A DNA stretch of 64,000 bases. Origin: Streptosporangium sp. NBC_01755 (GTDB lineage Bacteria > Actinomycetota > Actinomycetes > Streptosporangiales > Streptosporangiaceae). The DNA is taken from contig NZ_CP109131.1 of NCBI RefSeq assembly GCF_035917995.1, positions 6,076,001 through 6,140,000 on the forward strand, in the 5' to 3' direction. The notes below the pieces were generated by a model that was not told where the DNA came from, did no database searches, and was given only the letters and a program-made list of their open reading frames with translations. This document shows positions 42,255 through 51,308 of this stretch, piece by piece (the first letter of the stretch is position 1; each line of letters opens with the position of its first letter). A program made the translations under genes and the position numbers.

Positions 42255-43532
42255 ATGACGCTGAGCACGAAGGACGCGCCCTCGGATGTGCGGCCGGCGG
42301 GGTGGGCGCTGGCCGTGCTGGGGGTGGTCACGCTGGCGGTCGTGGCGTTCACCACGCCCTGGCGGGCGCTGAGCAAGCGGGCCCCGGTCGTCGTCCCCGA
42401 TCCGGCACGCGACTTCACCGCCGAGCAGATCGCCAGGTCCGAGGCGTTCGACAAGCTGGTCAGCGTACCGGGTTACCTCTCCCTCGGCCTGACGCTGGTG
42501 GTGGCGGGGGTGCTGGTGGGCACCCCGCTGGGCGCGCGGCTCGTCGGCCGGCTGCGGGGACCGTGGTGGTTGCGGGCGCTGCTCGGCGTGCTGGCGCTGT
42601 CGGTGGCCGTCGCGATGCTGCGCTGGCCGCTGGGGATGTGGTCGGAGACCTATCTGCGCGACTTCGGGCTGTCCACCCAGACCTGGCCGACCTGGACCGT
42701 CGACCGGATCAAGAGCCTGGGCGTCGGCACCGCGCTGACAGCGATCATGGTTCTGGCGGTGGTCGCGCTGGCGCGGCGCTACCGGCGCTGGTGGATCCCC
42801 GCGGCGGCCGGCGCGTTCGCGCTGACAGTGGCGGCCTCCTTCGCCTACCCGGTGCTCATCGAGCCGATCTTCAACGACTTCAGGCCGATGGAGGCCGGAC
42901 GGCTCCGCGACGACCTGCTCGCCATGGCCGCCAGGGACGGCGTGCCGGTCGAGAACGTGCTCGTCGCCGACGCCTCCCGGCGGACCACCGCGCTCAACGC
43001 CTATGTCTCCGGATTTGGCGCGACCCGCAGGATCGTCGTCTACGACACGCTGCTCCGGGCGCCCGCCGACGAGGTCGAGCTGGTGGTCGCGCACGAGCTT
43101 GGTCACGCCAAGGCGGGTGACGTGCTCTCCGGTACGCTCGTCGGCGGTCTGGGCGCGGCGTTCGGGGCGTGCCTGCTCTACGTGGTGACCTCGGCGGGGG
43201 CCGTGCGGCGCCGCGCGGGGATCTCCTCCGTGGGCGACCCGAGGGCGGTGGGCCTGGTCATGGGGTTGCTCAGCCTGGCCACGGTGCTGTCAGGGCCGGC
43301 CCAGAACCTGGTGAGCAGGCACATCGAGGCTCGTGCGGACGTCCACGCGCTGGACCTGACCAGGGATCCGGCGACGTTCGTCGCCATGCAGAAACGGCTG
43401 GCGGTCACCAACATTTCGGATTTATCGCCTGATCTTATGGAATACGTGCTCTATGCCTCGCATCCCACCGCGCCGCAGCGCATCGCCCTGGCGCGCTCCT
43501 GGGCCCGGCTGAACGGTCTCTCCGAGCCGTGA
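42255..43532 (+). CDS. M48-family membrane metallopeptidase (Ste24/CAAX type)
   Basis: A 425-residue membrane protease with about six hydrophobic segments. HELGH (His280, Glu281, His284) and the third ligand Glu358 in SRHIEARADVHALDL place it in M48A, like Ste24 and its bacterial relatives. GGAGG lies 6 nt before ATG 42255. It overlaps the glycosyltransferase gene by 4 nt (GTGA), so the two are translationally coupled. Corresponds in position to Rv2189c-side genes of mycobacteria, but that equivalence is not certain. Confidence 0.92.
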   Translation: MTLSTKDAPSDVRPAGWALAVLGVVTLAVVAFTTPWRALSKRAPVVVPDPARDFTAEQIARSEAFDKLVSVPGYLSLGLTLVVAGVLVGTPLGARLVGRLRGPWWLRALLGVLALSVAVAMLRWPLGMWSETYLRDFGLSTQTWPTWTVDRIKSLGVGTALTAIMVLAVVALARRYRRWWIPAAAGAFALTVAASFAYPVLIEPIFNDFRPMEAGRLRDDLLAMAARDGVPVENVLVADASRRTTALNAYVSGFGATRRIVVYDTLLRAPADEVELVVAHELGHAKAGDVLSGTLVGGLGAAFGACLLYVVTSAGAVRRRAGISSVGDPRAVGLVMGLLSLATVLSGPAQNLVSRHIEARADVHALDLTRDPATFVAMQKRLAVTNISDLSPDLMEYVLYASHPTAPQRIALARSWARLNGLSEP

Positions 43533-44653
43533 GGCGCACGCTGGTGGTCACGAACGACTTCCCGCCCCGTGCCGGGGGGATCCAGTCGTTCGTGTACGGT
43601 CTCATCGCCCGACGCCCGCCCGGCTCGATCGTCGTCTACGCCTCCCGGTGGCCCGGTAGCGAGGACTTCGATCTGCGGCAGCCGTACCCCGTGGTGCGGC
43701 ATCCCACCTCGCTGATGCTGCCCACCCCCGCCGTCGCCCGCCGGGCGGCCGGACTGGTCACCGAGTTCGGATGCGAGACGGTGGTCTTCGGGGCGGCGGC
43801 GCCGCTCGGGCTGCTCGCGCCCAGGGTGCGCGAGGCCGGGGCCCGCCGCGTCGTCATGGTCACCCACGGCCACGAGGCGGGCTGGACGGCGCTCCCGATC
43901 GGCCGCCGGGTGCTCGCCAGGATCGGCGCGAACGCCGACGTGGTCACCTACCTGGGGGAGTACACCCGGCAGCGGCTGGCCAGGGTGATACCCGAGGGCA
44001 AGCTGGTGCGGCTCACACCCGGCGTCGACACCGAGGTGTTCGCGCCCGAGACGGGGAGAGGGCCGGTGCGCGCGGCGCTCGGACTGGGGAATCGGCCGGT
44101 GGTGGTCTGCCTGTCCAGGCTGGTGCCGCGCAAGGGCCAGGACGCGCTCCTGCGAGCCTGGCCAGGCGTGCTGCGGGACGTTCCCGACGGGATCCTCCTG
44201 ATCGTCGGTGGTGGCCCGTACCGCAGGACCCTGGAGCGACTGGCCAGGCCGATGGGCGGCTCGGTCCAGATCACCGGCCCCGTGCCGGAGGCGGCGCTGC
44301 CCGGCTACCTGGCGGCGGGCGACGTGTTCGCCATGCCGTGCCGCACCCGCCTGGGCGGTCTGGACGTGGAGGGGCTCGGCATCGTCTACCTGGAGGCCTC
44401 CGCCAGCGGGCTGCCCGTGGTGGCAGGCTCCTCGGGCGGCGCCCCCGACGCCGTGCTGCACGGGCAGACCGGCCTGGTCGTCGACGGCACCCGCCCGGAC
44501 GAGGTCACGGCGACCCTGGTCGACCTGCTCAAGGACCCGGCCGGAGCGCGTGCCATGGGTGAACGCGGGCGCGAGTGGGTCGCGCGCGAGTGGAGCTGGG
44601 AACTCGCCGCATCCCGCTTCGCCCGTGTTCTGGAGTCCGCGGAGACCGTCTGA
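43529..44653 (+). CDS. pimB: GT4 glycosyltransferase, phosphatidylinositol mannosyltransferase PimB-like
   Basis: A 374-residue GT-B fold enzyme. The N-terminus (LVVTNDFPPRAGGIQSFVYG), the mid HGHEAGWTALP, the nucleotide-sugar region VCLSRLVPRKGQD and the EGLGIVYLEASASGLPVV loop (EX7E motif) match PimB'/Rv2188c. That enzyme adds the second mannose to phosphatidylinositol monomannoside on the cytosolic face. Context supports this: fadD15 is next, and plsC is further on, as in mycobacteria. Sugar-donor specificity is inferred. Confidence 0.85.
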   Translation: MRRTLVVTNDFPPRAGGIQSFVYGLIARRPPGSIVVYASRWPGSEDFDLRQPYPVVRHPTSLMLPTPAVARRAAGLVTEFGCETVVFGAAAPLGLLAPRVREAGARRVVMVTHGHEAGWTALPIGRRVLARIGANADVVTYLGEYTRQRLARVIPEGKLVRLTPGVDTEVFAPETGRGPVRAALGLGNRPVVVCLSRLVPRKGQDALLRAWPGVLRDVPDGILLIVGGGPYRRTLERLARPMGGSVQITGPVPEAALPGYLAAGDVFAMPCRTRLGGLDVEGLGIVYLEASASGLPVVAGSSGGAPDAVLHGQTGLVVDGTRPDEVTATLVDLLKDPAGARAMGERGREWVAREWSWELAASRFARVLESAETV

Positions 44654-44758
44654 CCGGGCACCTCCCCTTGGATCCTCTGGCCTGTCGCGGACGGCCACCG
44701 CGGCGCGCGGCGGCTCCCTCCTCCGCTCCTCGCCGCGGCGGGATCCGCGAGGCGTGGT

Positions 44759-46552
44759 CTAGCCGTAGAGGGACTCGACCTGCTTGGCGAAGTCACGCAT
44801 CACGATGGCGCGCTTGACCTTCAGGGTCGGGGTGAGGTGCCCGCTCTCCTCGCTGATGTCGATGTCGAGCACCGTGAACTTCTTGATCTGCTCGGCCTTG
44901 GAGACGAACTTGTTGGCGTTGTCCACGGCCTTCTGCACCTCGGCGACGATGGCCGGGTCGGAACTGAGGGCGGTGAGGTCCGCGTCCGTCCTGCCGTTGG
45001 CGGCCTTCCACTGCTCCAGGGCCTCGGCGTCGAGCGTGATGAGCGCCGCGACGAACGGCCTGTCGTCGCCGACCACCATCGCCTGGCTGATCAGCGGGTG
45101 GGCGCGGATGTGGTCCTCCATCGGGGCCGGGGCGACGTTCTTGCCCGCGGCGGTGACGATGATCTCCTTCTGGCGGCCGGTGATGCGCAGGTAGCCGTCC
45201 CCGTCCAGCTCGCCGACGTCGCCGGTGTGGAACCAGCCGTCCTTGTCGATCGCCACGGCGGTGGCCTCGTCGTTGTTCCAGTAGCCCTCGAAGACGTGGC
45301 GGCCCTTGACGAGCACCTCGCCGTGCTCGCCGATGCCGATGGTGACGCCGGGGAACGGCTTGCCGACGGTGCCGATCTTGTTGGCCCCCGGCAGGTTGAC
45401 CGAGGAGGGCGCCGAGGTCTCGGTGAGGCCCCAGCCCTCAAGCACCTCGATGCCCACGCCGCGGAAGAAGTGGCCGAGCCGCTCGCCCAGGGCGGAGCCA
45501 CCGGACACGGCCGCCGTCAGCCTGCCGCCGGTCGCGGCGCGCAGCTTGCCGTAGACGAGCTTGTCGAACAGGGCGTGCTTGAGCTTCAGCCCCAGTCCCG
45601 CGCCACCCGTGGACTCCGCCCTGCTCCAGGCTACGGCGGTCTCCGCCGCGGCGTGGAAGATCTTCCCCTTGCCGTCGGCGGTGGCCTTCTGCTCTGCGGC
45701 GTTGTAGACCTTCTCGAACACGCGGGGCACGCCCAGCAGGAACGTGGGCTTGAAAACCTGCAGGTCGGGGCCGACGTTCTTCATGTTGGGGGTGTGCGCG
45801 AGGATCGTGCCCGTCTCGATCAGCACGATCTCGATGATGCGGGCGAAGACGTGCGCGAGCGGCAGGAAGAGCAGCGCCGCCCTGTCGTTCACCGTGAAGA
45901 GGCGCTCCAGTGGACCCTGCGCGACGTTCCTGGCGGTGAACAGCAGGTTGTCATGGGTCAGGCGGCAGCCCTTGGGCCTGCCGGTGGTGCCCGAGGTGTA
46001 GACGATGGTGGCCAGGTCGGCGATGCCGCGGCTGGACCTGCGCTCGGCGAGCGTGTCGTCGGTGACCTCGGCGCCGAGCATGGTCAGCTCGTCCAGGGCG
46101 CCGCCCTCGATGTGCCAGACGTCCTTGAGGCCGGGCAGCTCGGCGATACCCTCGCGGACCGTCTCCTCGTGCGAGTCCAGCTCGACGAACACGGCCTTCG
46201 CGCCGCTGTCGGAGATGATCCAGGTCGACTGGTCGGCCGAGGAGGACTCGTAGATCGGTACGCCGACCGCGCCGGCGGCCCAGATCGCGTAGTCGATCAC
46301 GGTCCACTCGTAGCGGGTGCGCGACATCAGCGCCACCCGGTCACCGGGTTCGACGCCGGCCGCGATCAGGCCCTTGGCCACTCCGGCGACCTGGTCGCGG
46401 AACTCACGGGCGGTGACGGCGGCCCAGTCGTCGCCGACCTTGCGGCGCAGGGCGACGGCGCCCGGCTCCTCTTCGGCACGCCGGAACACCGTGTCGGTCA
46501 GGTTGGCGGAGGTGGGGACATCCACCAGCACGGGGACGCTGTACTCGCGCAC
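44759..46552 (-). CDS. fadD15: Long-chain fatty-acid-CoA ligase (FadD15-like)
   Basis: ATP-dependent acyl-CoA synthetase of 597 residues. AMP-binding motif YTSGTTGRPKGCRLTH (about residue 180), then GWGLTE, GYWNNDE and GRQKEIIVTAAGKNV, which holds the catalytic lysine region. It activates long-chain fatty acids for beta-oxidation or lipid synthesis. GTG 46552 has GGAG 7 nt upstream. The convergent neighbour is pimB; the divergent neighbour is a phosphoesterase, and the gap holds a palindrome. Confidence 0.95.
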   Translation of the reverse strand: MREYSVPVLVDVPTSANLTDTVFRRAEEEPGAVALRRKVGDDWAAVTAREFRDQVAGVAKGLIAAGVEPGDRVALMSRTRYEWTVIDYAIWAAGAVGVPIYESSSADQSTWIISDSGAKAVFVELDSHEETVREGIAELPGLKDVWHIEGGALDELTMLGAEVTDDTLAERRSSRGIADLATIVYTSGTTGRPKGCRLTHDNLLFTARNVAQGPLERLFTVNDRAALLFLPLAHVFARIIEIVLIETGTILAHTPNMKNVGPDLQVFKPTFLLGVPRVFEKVYNAAEQKATADGKGKIFHAAAETAVAWSRAESTGGAGLGLKLKHALFDKLVYGKLRAATGGRLTAAVSGGSALGERLGHFFRGVGIEVLEGWGLTETSAPSSVNLPGANKIGTVGKPFPGVTIGIGEHGEVLVKGRHVFEGYWNNDEATAVAIDKDGWFHTGDVGELDGDGYLRITGRQKEIIVTAAGKNVAPAPMEDHIRAHPLISQAMVVGDDRPFVAALITLDAEALEQWKAANGRTDADLTALSSDPAIVAEVQKAVDNANKFVSKAEQIKKFTVLDIDISEESGHLTPTLKVKRAIVMRDFAKQVESLYG

Positions 46553-46610
46553 GGATCACTCCTGGAGACGCACGGATCGATGAACTGCCTGGAAGCTATC
46601 GCGATAAGTT

Positions 46611-46639
46611 ACGCCTGAGTAAATTCGTCACCCAGGCGT
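46611..46639. promoter_or_regulatory. Inverted repeat between fadD15 and the phosphoesterase gene
   Basis: ACGCCTG (46611-46617) and CAGGCGT (46633-46639) with a 15-bp centre containing an AT-rich patch. Candidate operator for a fatty-acid (TetR- or GntR-type) regulator; position only. Confidence 0.4.
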
Positions 46640-46741
46640 TATCAAGGGCGATTTCACCGTATCAACTGCCCTCGCCTGGAGCCGCTGACCGCGCCGTCGT
46701 GTGAAGTTTGTTACTTATGCCGGTATTTGCAGGTGATTAGG

Positions 46742-47518
46742 ATGTCCGGCATGCGGGTTCATGTCGTCAGCGACGTACACGGGAGAGCCGACGCACTGGC
46801 CCGCGCGGGAGACGGCGCCGACGCCCTGATCTGCCTGGGCGACCTGATCCTGTTCGTCGACTACGACGACCACTCCCAGGGAATCTTCGCCGAGCTCTTC
46901 GGGGCGGAGCGGGCTGCGGAGTTCATCGCGCTCAGGACCGCCAAGCGGTTCGACGAGGCGCGGGCGATGTCCTCGGCGCTGTGGGCTTCGCTGGAGGGCG
47001 GCCCGCGAGAGCACATCGAGCGCTCCGTCAGGCGGCAGTACGGTGAGATCTTCGCCGCGATGCCGACCCCCGCCTACCTCACCTACGGCAACGTGGACCT
47101 GCCGATCTACTGGCCAGAGTACGTGCGCGAGGGCCACCACGTGCTCGACGGCGAGACCGTGGAGATAGGCGGCCTGCGCTTCGGCTTCGTCGGGGGCGGG
47201 CTGCGCACCCCCTACCGGACCCCGTACGAGATCGACGAAGAGGAGTTCGACCGCAAGGTGGCGGCCGTCGGCGAGGTCGATGTGCTCTGCTGCCACATCC
47301 CTCCCGCGATCCCCGAACTGCTCTACGACGTGGTGGCCCGGCGCTTCGAGCGGGGCAGCGAGGCCACCCTGGAGGCGATCAGACGGACCCAGCCGCGCTA
47401 CGCCCTCTTCGGCCACGTGCACCAGCCCCTCGCCGCCCGCACCCGGGTCGGCAGGACCGAGTGCCTCAACGTGGGGCACTTCAGAAACAGGGGCGTCCCC
47501 TTCGCGCTGGAGTGGTAG
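46742..47518 (+). CDS. Calcineurin-like metallophosphoesterase
   Basis: A 258-residue enzyme with the dimetal signature: SDVHGRADAL (DxH), CLGDLI (GD), YGNVD (GNxD in place of GNHE), CCHIPPA and FGHVHQPL (GHxH). The GNVD variant is seen in a subset of phosphoesterases, including nucleases and cyclic-nucleotide enzymes; the substrate is unknown. The ATG at 46742 has AGGTGAT 4-8 nt upstream; ATG 46751 is also possible. Next is an SRPBCC gene on the same strand. Confidence 0.88.
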   Translation: MSGMRVHVVSDVHGRADALARAGDGADALICLGDLILFVDYDDHSQGIFAELFGAERAAEFIALRTAKRFDEARAMSSALWASLEGGPREHIERSVRRQYGEIFAAMPTPAYLTYGNVDLPIYWPEYVREGHHVLDGETVEIGGLRFGFVGGGLRTPYRTPYEIDEEEFDRKVAAVGEVDVLCCHIPPAIPELLYDVVARRFERGSEATLEAIRRTQPRYALFGHVHQPLAARTRVGRTECLNVGHFRNRGVPFALEW

Positions 47519-47573
47519 CCGCCACCGGCCCCGCCGGCGTACACGGACGATCGTGAAGCAGTACGGTTGGCCC

Positions 47574-48011
47574 ATGGCTGATCGCACCACCTCCAGCATC
47601 ACGATCGGCGCGGACCGGTCGACCGTCATGACGGTCATCGCCGACTTCCCCTCCTACCCGCAGTGGGCGGGTCAGGTGAAATCCGCGCGGATCCTCTCCA
47701 CCGGGGAGGACGGCCGGCCGGCCACGGTCGGATTCGTCCTCGACGCGGGCGTGATCAGCGACGAGTACACCCTCCGTTACACCTGGAACGGAGACGAGTC
47801 CGTCGACTGGAACATCGCCGAGGCGGGGAAGATGGTCTCCAGGCTCACCGGGAGTTACCGTCTCACCGACGTGGGCGGTGGCACCGAGGTGACGTACGAG
47901 CTCGCCGTCGACCTCAAGGTGCCGATGATCGGCATGATCAAGCGGAAGGCGGAGAAGGTCATCGTCGACACCGCCCTGAAGGGGCTGAAGAAGCGCGTCG
48001 AGACCCCATGA
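47574..48011 (+). CDS. SRPBCC-family (polyketide cyclase/START-like) protein
   Basis: A 145-residue helix-grip fold protein (START/Bet v1-like) with the N-terminal SSITIGADRSTVMTVIADFP and the late GGTEVTYELAVDLKVP strand pair. Members bind hydrophobic ligands or act as aromatase/cyclase; no catalytic residues can be assigned. Equivalent in position and length to Rv2185c. TACGGT (47562-47567) 6 nt before the ATG and no Shine-Dalgarno suggest a leaderless mRNA. The ArsA-like gene follows 43 bp later. Confidence 0.88.
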   Translation: MADRTTSSITIGADRSTVMTVIADFPSYPQWAGQVKSARILSTGEDGRPATVGFVLDAGVISDEYTLRYTWNGDESVDWNIAEAGKMVSRLTGSYRLTDVGGGTEVTYELAVDLKVPMIGMIKRKAEKVIVDTALKGLKKRVETP

Positions 48012-48054
48012 GGGAGCGGGGCGTGATCACGGAGCCGTCCCCAGGGAGGATGAC

Positions 48055-49224
48055 GTGAGCCGGGTCCTGCTCTTCACCGGCAAGGGCGGTGTCGGCAAGA
48101 CGACCGCAGCCGCGGCCACCGCCACCCTCGCCGCCCGGTCCGGCCTTAAAACCCTGGTGGTCTCCACGGACACCGCCCACTCGCTGGCCGACGCCCTCGG
48201 CGTGCACGCGGGGGAGGGGCCCACCGAGATCGCGCCAGGCCTCTCCCTGCAGCAGGTCGACACTCAACGGGCGCTGGAGCGCCAGTGGGGCGAGCTGCGC
48301 GACTATGCCAAGGGCGTCTTCGCTGAGCTCGGCCTCGACGAGGTGACCGCCGAGGAGATCACGGTGCTGCCCGGCGCCGAGGAGGTCGTCGCGCTGCTGG
48401 AGCTACGTGAGCAGGCGCGCGCCGGGCTGTGGGACGTCATCGTCATCGACTGCGCCCCGACCGCCGAGACGCTCAGGCTGCTGGCCCTGCCCGAGGCCCT
48501 CGACTGGCACGTGAACCGGCTGCTGCCCGTCGGCAGGCGGCTGCTGCGCACCCTCTCCCCGCTGATCCGCCGCCTGGCGCAGGTCAGCGTGCCGGAAGAC
48601 CACGTGGTGGGTGCTGGGGAACGGCTCCACCGGGGGCTGATGGAGGTGCGCGAGCTGCTCACCGGGCCTGGCGCGAGCGTCCGGCTGGTACTCACCCCCG
48701 AGGCCGTCGTGCTGGCCGAGGCCCGTCGCACGCTCACCTCCCTCAGCCTGTACGGCTACCGCGTCGACGCGGTGATCGCCAACCGGGTCTTCCCCGCCGA
48801 GGGGGCCGACCCGTGGCGGCAGAGGTGGGTGCGGGCCCAGGCCCTGCACCTGGCCGAGGTCGAGGAGTCCTTCGCGCCGCTGCCCGTGCACACCGTGCCC
48901 TACCTTGAGGCCGAGCCCGTCGGCCTCGACGCTCTCGCCGGGGTCGCCGAGGCCATGTACGGCGAGGGCGACCCCTTCGCCCCGCCCTCCGTCGACCCGC
49001 CGCTGCGGATCACCGCCGCGGGGGAGCTGATCCTGGCCCTGCCGCTCGCGGACAAGAACGAGGTGGATCTGGCGCGCAAGGGCGACGAGCTGATCGTCAA
49101 TGCCGGTTCCTACCGCCGGGTCCTGGCCCTGCCTGCCGCTCTGGCCCGCCGGCCGGTGCGGGAGGCCGCGCTCCGAGATGGGTTTCTCCGGGTACGGTTC
49201 GAAGCGGGAGGGCCTGATGACTGA
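48055..49224 (+). CDS. ArsA/GET3-type ATPase
   Basis: A 389-residue P-loop ATPase of the SIMIBI class. The deviant Walker A KGGVGKTT is at about residues 10-17, STDTAHSL is the switch I aspartate region and DCAPTAETLRLL the switch II motif. A C-terminal beta-rich tail of about 90 residues follows (LRITAAGELILALPL). It lacks the cysteines of arsenite pumps. In mycobacteria this position is Rv2184c. A role in targeting tail-anchored proteins, as for GET3, is plausible but unproven. GGGAGG lies shortly upstream of the GTG. It overlaps the next gene by 8 nt. Confidence 0.9.
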   Translation: MSRVLLFTGKGGVGKTTAAAATATLAARSGLKTLVVSTDTAHSLADALGVHAGEGPTEIAPGLSLQQVDTQRALERQWGELRDYAKGVFAELGLDEVTAEEITVLPGAEEVVALLELREQARAGLWDVIVIDCAPTAETLRLLALPEALDWHVNRLLPVGRRLLRTLSPLIRRLAQVSVPEDHVVGAGERLHRGLMEVRELLTGPGASVRLVLTPEAVVLAEARRTLTSLSLYGYRVDAVIANRVFPAEGADPWRQRWVRAQALHLAEVEESFAPLPVHTVPYLEAEPVGLDALAGVAEAMYGEGDPFAPPSVDPPLRITAAGELILALPLADKNEVDLARKGDELIVNAGSYRRVLALPAALARRPVREAALRDGFLRVRFEAGGPDD

Positions 49225-50200
49225 TAACACGAATGATGCAGAGAAGACCCCGAAGCCGCGTACGCCCAGAAAGCCGGGCAAGACCGCCGATGCCGTGACA
49301 CCGAAGGTCGCCGCCGAGGCCGCTGGTGCTGCCGACGCCAAAGGCGCCGAGAAGGCCCGGAGGAGCCGACGCGCGAAGCCGGCCGAGGAAGCCTCGAAAC
49401 CCGGGCGTGCCCGGCGTACCGGATCGGCCGAGTCCACCGGGCCGGTCGAGTCCGTTAAGTCGGCCAAGGCGAAGGGCGAGCCCGTCGAGTCGGCCGAATC
49501 CGTTAAGTCGGTCGAGACGAAGAGTGAGCCCGTCGAGCGGGTCGAGTCCGTTAAGTCGGCCAAGGCGAAGGGCGAGCCCGTCGAGGTTGTGGCCGAGGCT
49601 CCGGATTCCGGGCGGCCCCCGTCCTCGGAGCAGGCAGAGCGCGATGCGCGCGCCGCGTGGTTCGAGCGCGCCGAGCGGGTCCGGCGCGAGGAGCGGACCG
49701 GCTGGACCCCGTGGGCCCGGCCCGGCGAGCGCGAGGAGCGCGCCGGGCGAGACGAGCGGGTGCGGGAAGAGCGGGTGCGGGAAGAGCGGGCCGAGGGCGG
49801 TAAGGACCCGCTGGGCACCGCCGCCGAGGAGGCGTTCAAACTTTTCGACACGCTGCAGCAGAAGGCGACCAGGGAACTGCGCAAGAATCTGATCAAGGGC
49901 ACGATGACCGGTTTCGGCAGCGCGTTCTCCGGTGGCGGTCGGGGAAGAGAGCGGGACGTGTGGGAGGAGGCGGTCTCCGAGCACGAGGAGTACATCTGCC
50001 GGGCCTGCCCCGTCTGCCGTGCGATGGCCGCGCAGCGTGAGTCGGGAACCGCCGTCACCGACCACCTCATGCAGGCCGGCACCGAACTGTTCGCCGCCTT
50101 CAAGTCGGCGGTCGACGGGCTCGGTAAGTCCGCGCCCGGTCAGCGGACACGGGAGCGCGAGCGCAAGGACACCCCCGTGGAGCACATCGACCTGGGATGA
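49217..50200 (+). CDS. Protein with repetitive acidic/basic N-terminus and a conserved Cys-rich C-terminus
   Basis: A 327-residue protein of unknown function. The N-terminal 200 residues are disordered: Lys/Pro/Ala-rich, with three 16-residue repeats (V-E-S-V-K-S-A-K-A-K-G-E-P-V-E) and then Arg/Glu-rich. The C-terminal about 110 residues are ordered, with EEAFKLFDTLQQKATRELRK and a CRACPVC motif that could bind zinc. Similar C-terminal regions follow the ArsA-type ATPase in other actinomycetes (DUF5304-like). It overlaps that gene by 8 nt, so a shared role is likely. Confidence 0.78.
   Translation: MTDNTNDAEKTPKPRTPRKPGKTADAVTPKVAAEAAGAADAKGAEKARRSRRAKPAEEASKPGRARRTGSAESTGPVESVKSAKAKGEPVESAESVKSVETKSEPVERVESVKSAKAKGEPVEVVAEAPDSGRPPSSEQAERDARAAWFERAERVRREERTGWTPWARPGEREERAGRDERVREERVREERAEGGKDPLGTAAEEAFKLFDTLQQKATRELRKNLIKGTMTGFGSAFSGGGRGRERDVWEEAVSEHEEYICRACPVCRAMAAQRESGTAVTDHLMQAGTELFAAFKSAVDGLGKSAPGQRTRERERKDTPVEHIDLG
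49445..49588 (+). repeat. Three 48-bp tandem units inside a coding region
   Basis: Units at 49445, 49493 and 49541 encode 16-residue repeats. Units 1 and 3 are nearly identical; unit 2 is diverged. The pattern suggests an older duplication followed by a copy event between outer units. Confidence 0.93.
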
Positions 50201-50227
50201 GCCCAGGCGGAGAGGAAGAAACGGACA

Positions 50228-51172
50228 ATGGCGCTGACCATCGGCGTGGACATCGGCGGTACCAAGGTCGCGGCGGGAGTCGTCGACGAGGACGGCCAGA
50301 TCGTCACGCACCTGCTGCGGCCCACCCCGGCCGGGAACCCTGAGCAGGTCGCCCACACCATCGGTGACGTGATCCTGGAGCTCGCCAGGGATCGCGAGAT
50401 CGAGGCCGTCGGTCTCGGCGCCGCCGGGTTCGTCGACGAGACCCGGTCCATTGTCCGGTTCGCTCCCAACCTCGCCTGGCGCGAGGAGCCCCTGCGGAAG
50501 AAGGTCTCCGACCTGGTCGGCCTGCCCGTCGTGGTGGAGAACGACGCCAACGCGATGGCGTGGGGCGAGGCCAGGTTCGGTGCCGGTCGCGGGGAGAGCC
50601 ATCTGGTGTGCGTGACCGTCGGCACCGGCATCGGCGGCGGCATCGTGTTCGACGGCTCCCTCTACCGGGGACGCTGGGGGATGGGCGCCGAGTTCGGCCA
50701 CATGCAGGCGGTCCCCGGGGGGCGCCGGTGCGGGTGCGGCAACCTCGGCTGCTGGGAGCAGTACGCCAGCGGCAACGCCCTGGTCAAGGATGCCAGGGAG
50801 ATCGCCGAGGCCGAGCCGGACAGGGCCGTCAGGCTCCTGAAGATCGCCGGTGGTACGCCGGACCAGATCGAGGGCCACGAGATCACCGAGGCCGCCAGGC
50901 AGGGGGACCCGGCCGCGCTGGCCGCGTTCTCCTCGATGGCCCGCTGGATCGGTCAGGGCCTGGCCGATCTCGCCGCCGTCCTCGACCCCGGCTGCTTCGT
51001 TCTCGGCGGCGGTGTCTCGCGCGCCGCGGATCTGTGGATCGACGAGACCCGAGAGTTCTTCGCCACGCACCTGAGCGGCCGGGGGCACCGCCCGCCGGCC
51101 GACATCCGGCTGGCCGAACTCGGTGCCTCGGCGGGCCTGGTGGGCGCCGCGGATCTCGCCCGCAGGCGCTGA
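50228..51172 (+). CDS. glk: ROK-family glucokinase
   Basis: A 314-residue kinase phosphorylating glucose with ATP. The phosphate loop is GVDIGGTKVAAGVVD at the N-terminus, the sugar site VVENDANAMAWGEARFG with the catalytic Asp, and the ROK zinc motif CGCGNLGCWE. It resembles Streptomyces GlkA. The ATG has GGAGAGGAAG upstream. It follows the DUF5304-like gene by 27 bp and is probably co-transcribed with it. Confidence 0.95.
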   Translation: MALTIGVDIGGTKVAAGVVDEDGQIVTHLLRPTPAGNPEQVAHTIGDVILELARDREIEAVGLGAAGFVDETRSIVRFAPNLAWREEPLRKKVSDLVGLPVVVENDANAMAWGEARFGAGRGESHLVCVTVGTGIGGGIVFDGSLYRGRWGMGAEFGHMQAVPGGRRCGCGNLGCWEQYASGNALVKDAREIAEAEPDRAVRLLKIAGGTPDQIEGHEITEAARQGDPAALAAFSSMARWIGQGLADLAAVLDPGCFVLGGGVSRAADLWIDETREFFATHLSGRGHRPPADIRLAELGASAGLVGAADLARRR

Positions 51173-51308
51173 CCGGAACCTCGGGCAGGCGCCGGGCCCG
51201 CACCGCCGCACGCATGCCGACGGCCCGTATACCGATTAGGGGTGGATAGCTGGCATGTCCGGCGGCGCGCGGTTACCCTCGCGTCACGCGTCGCGAAGTG
51301 AGGCAGCC

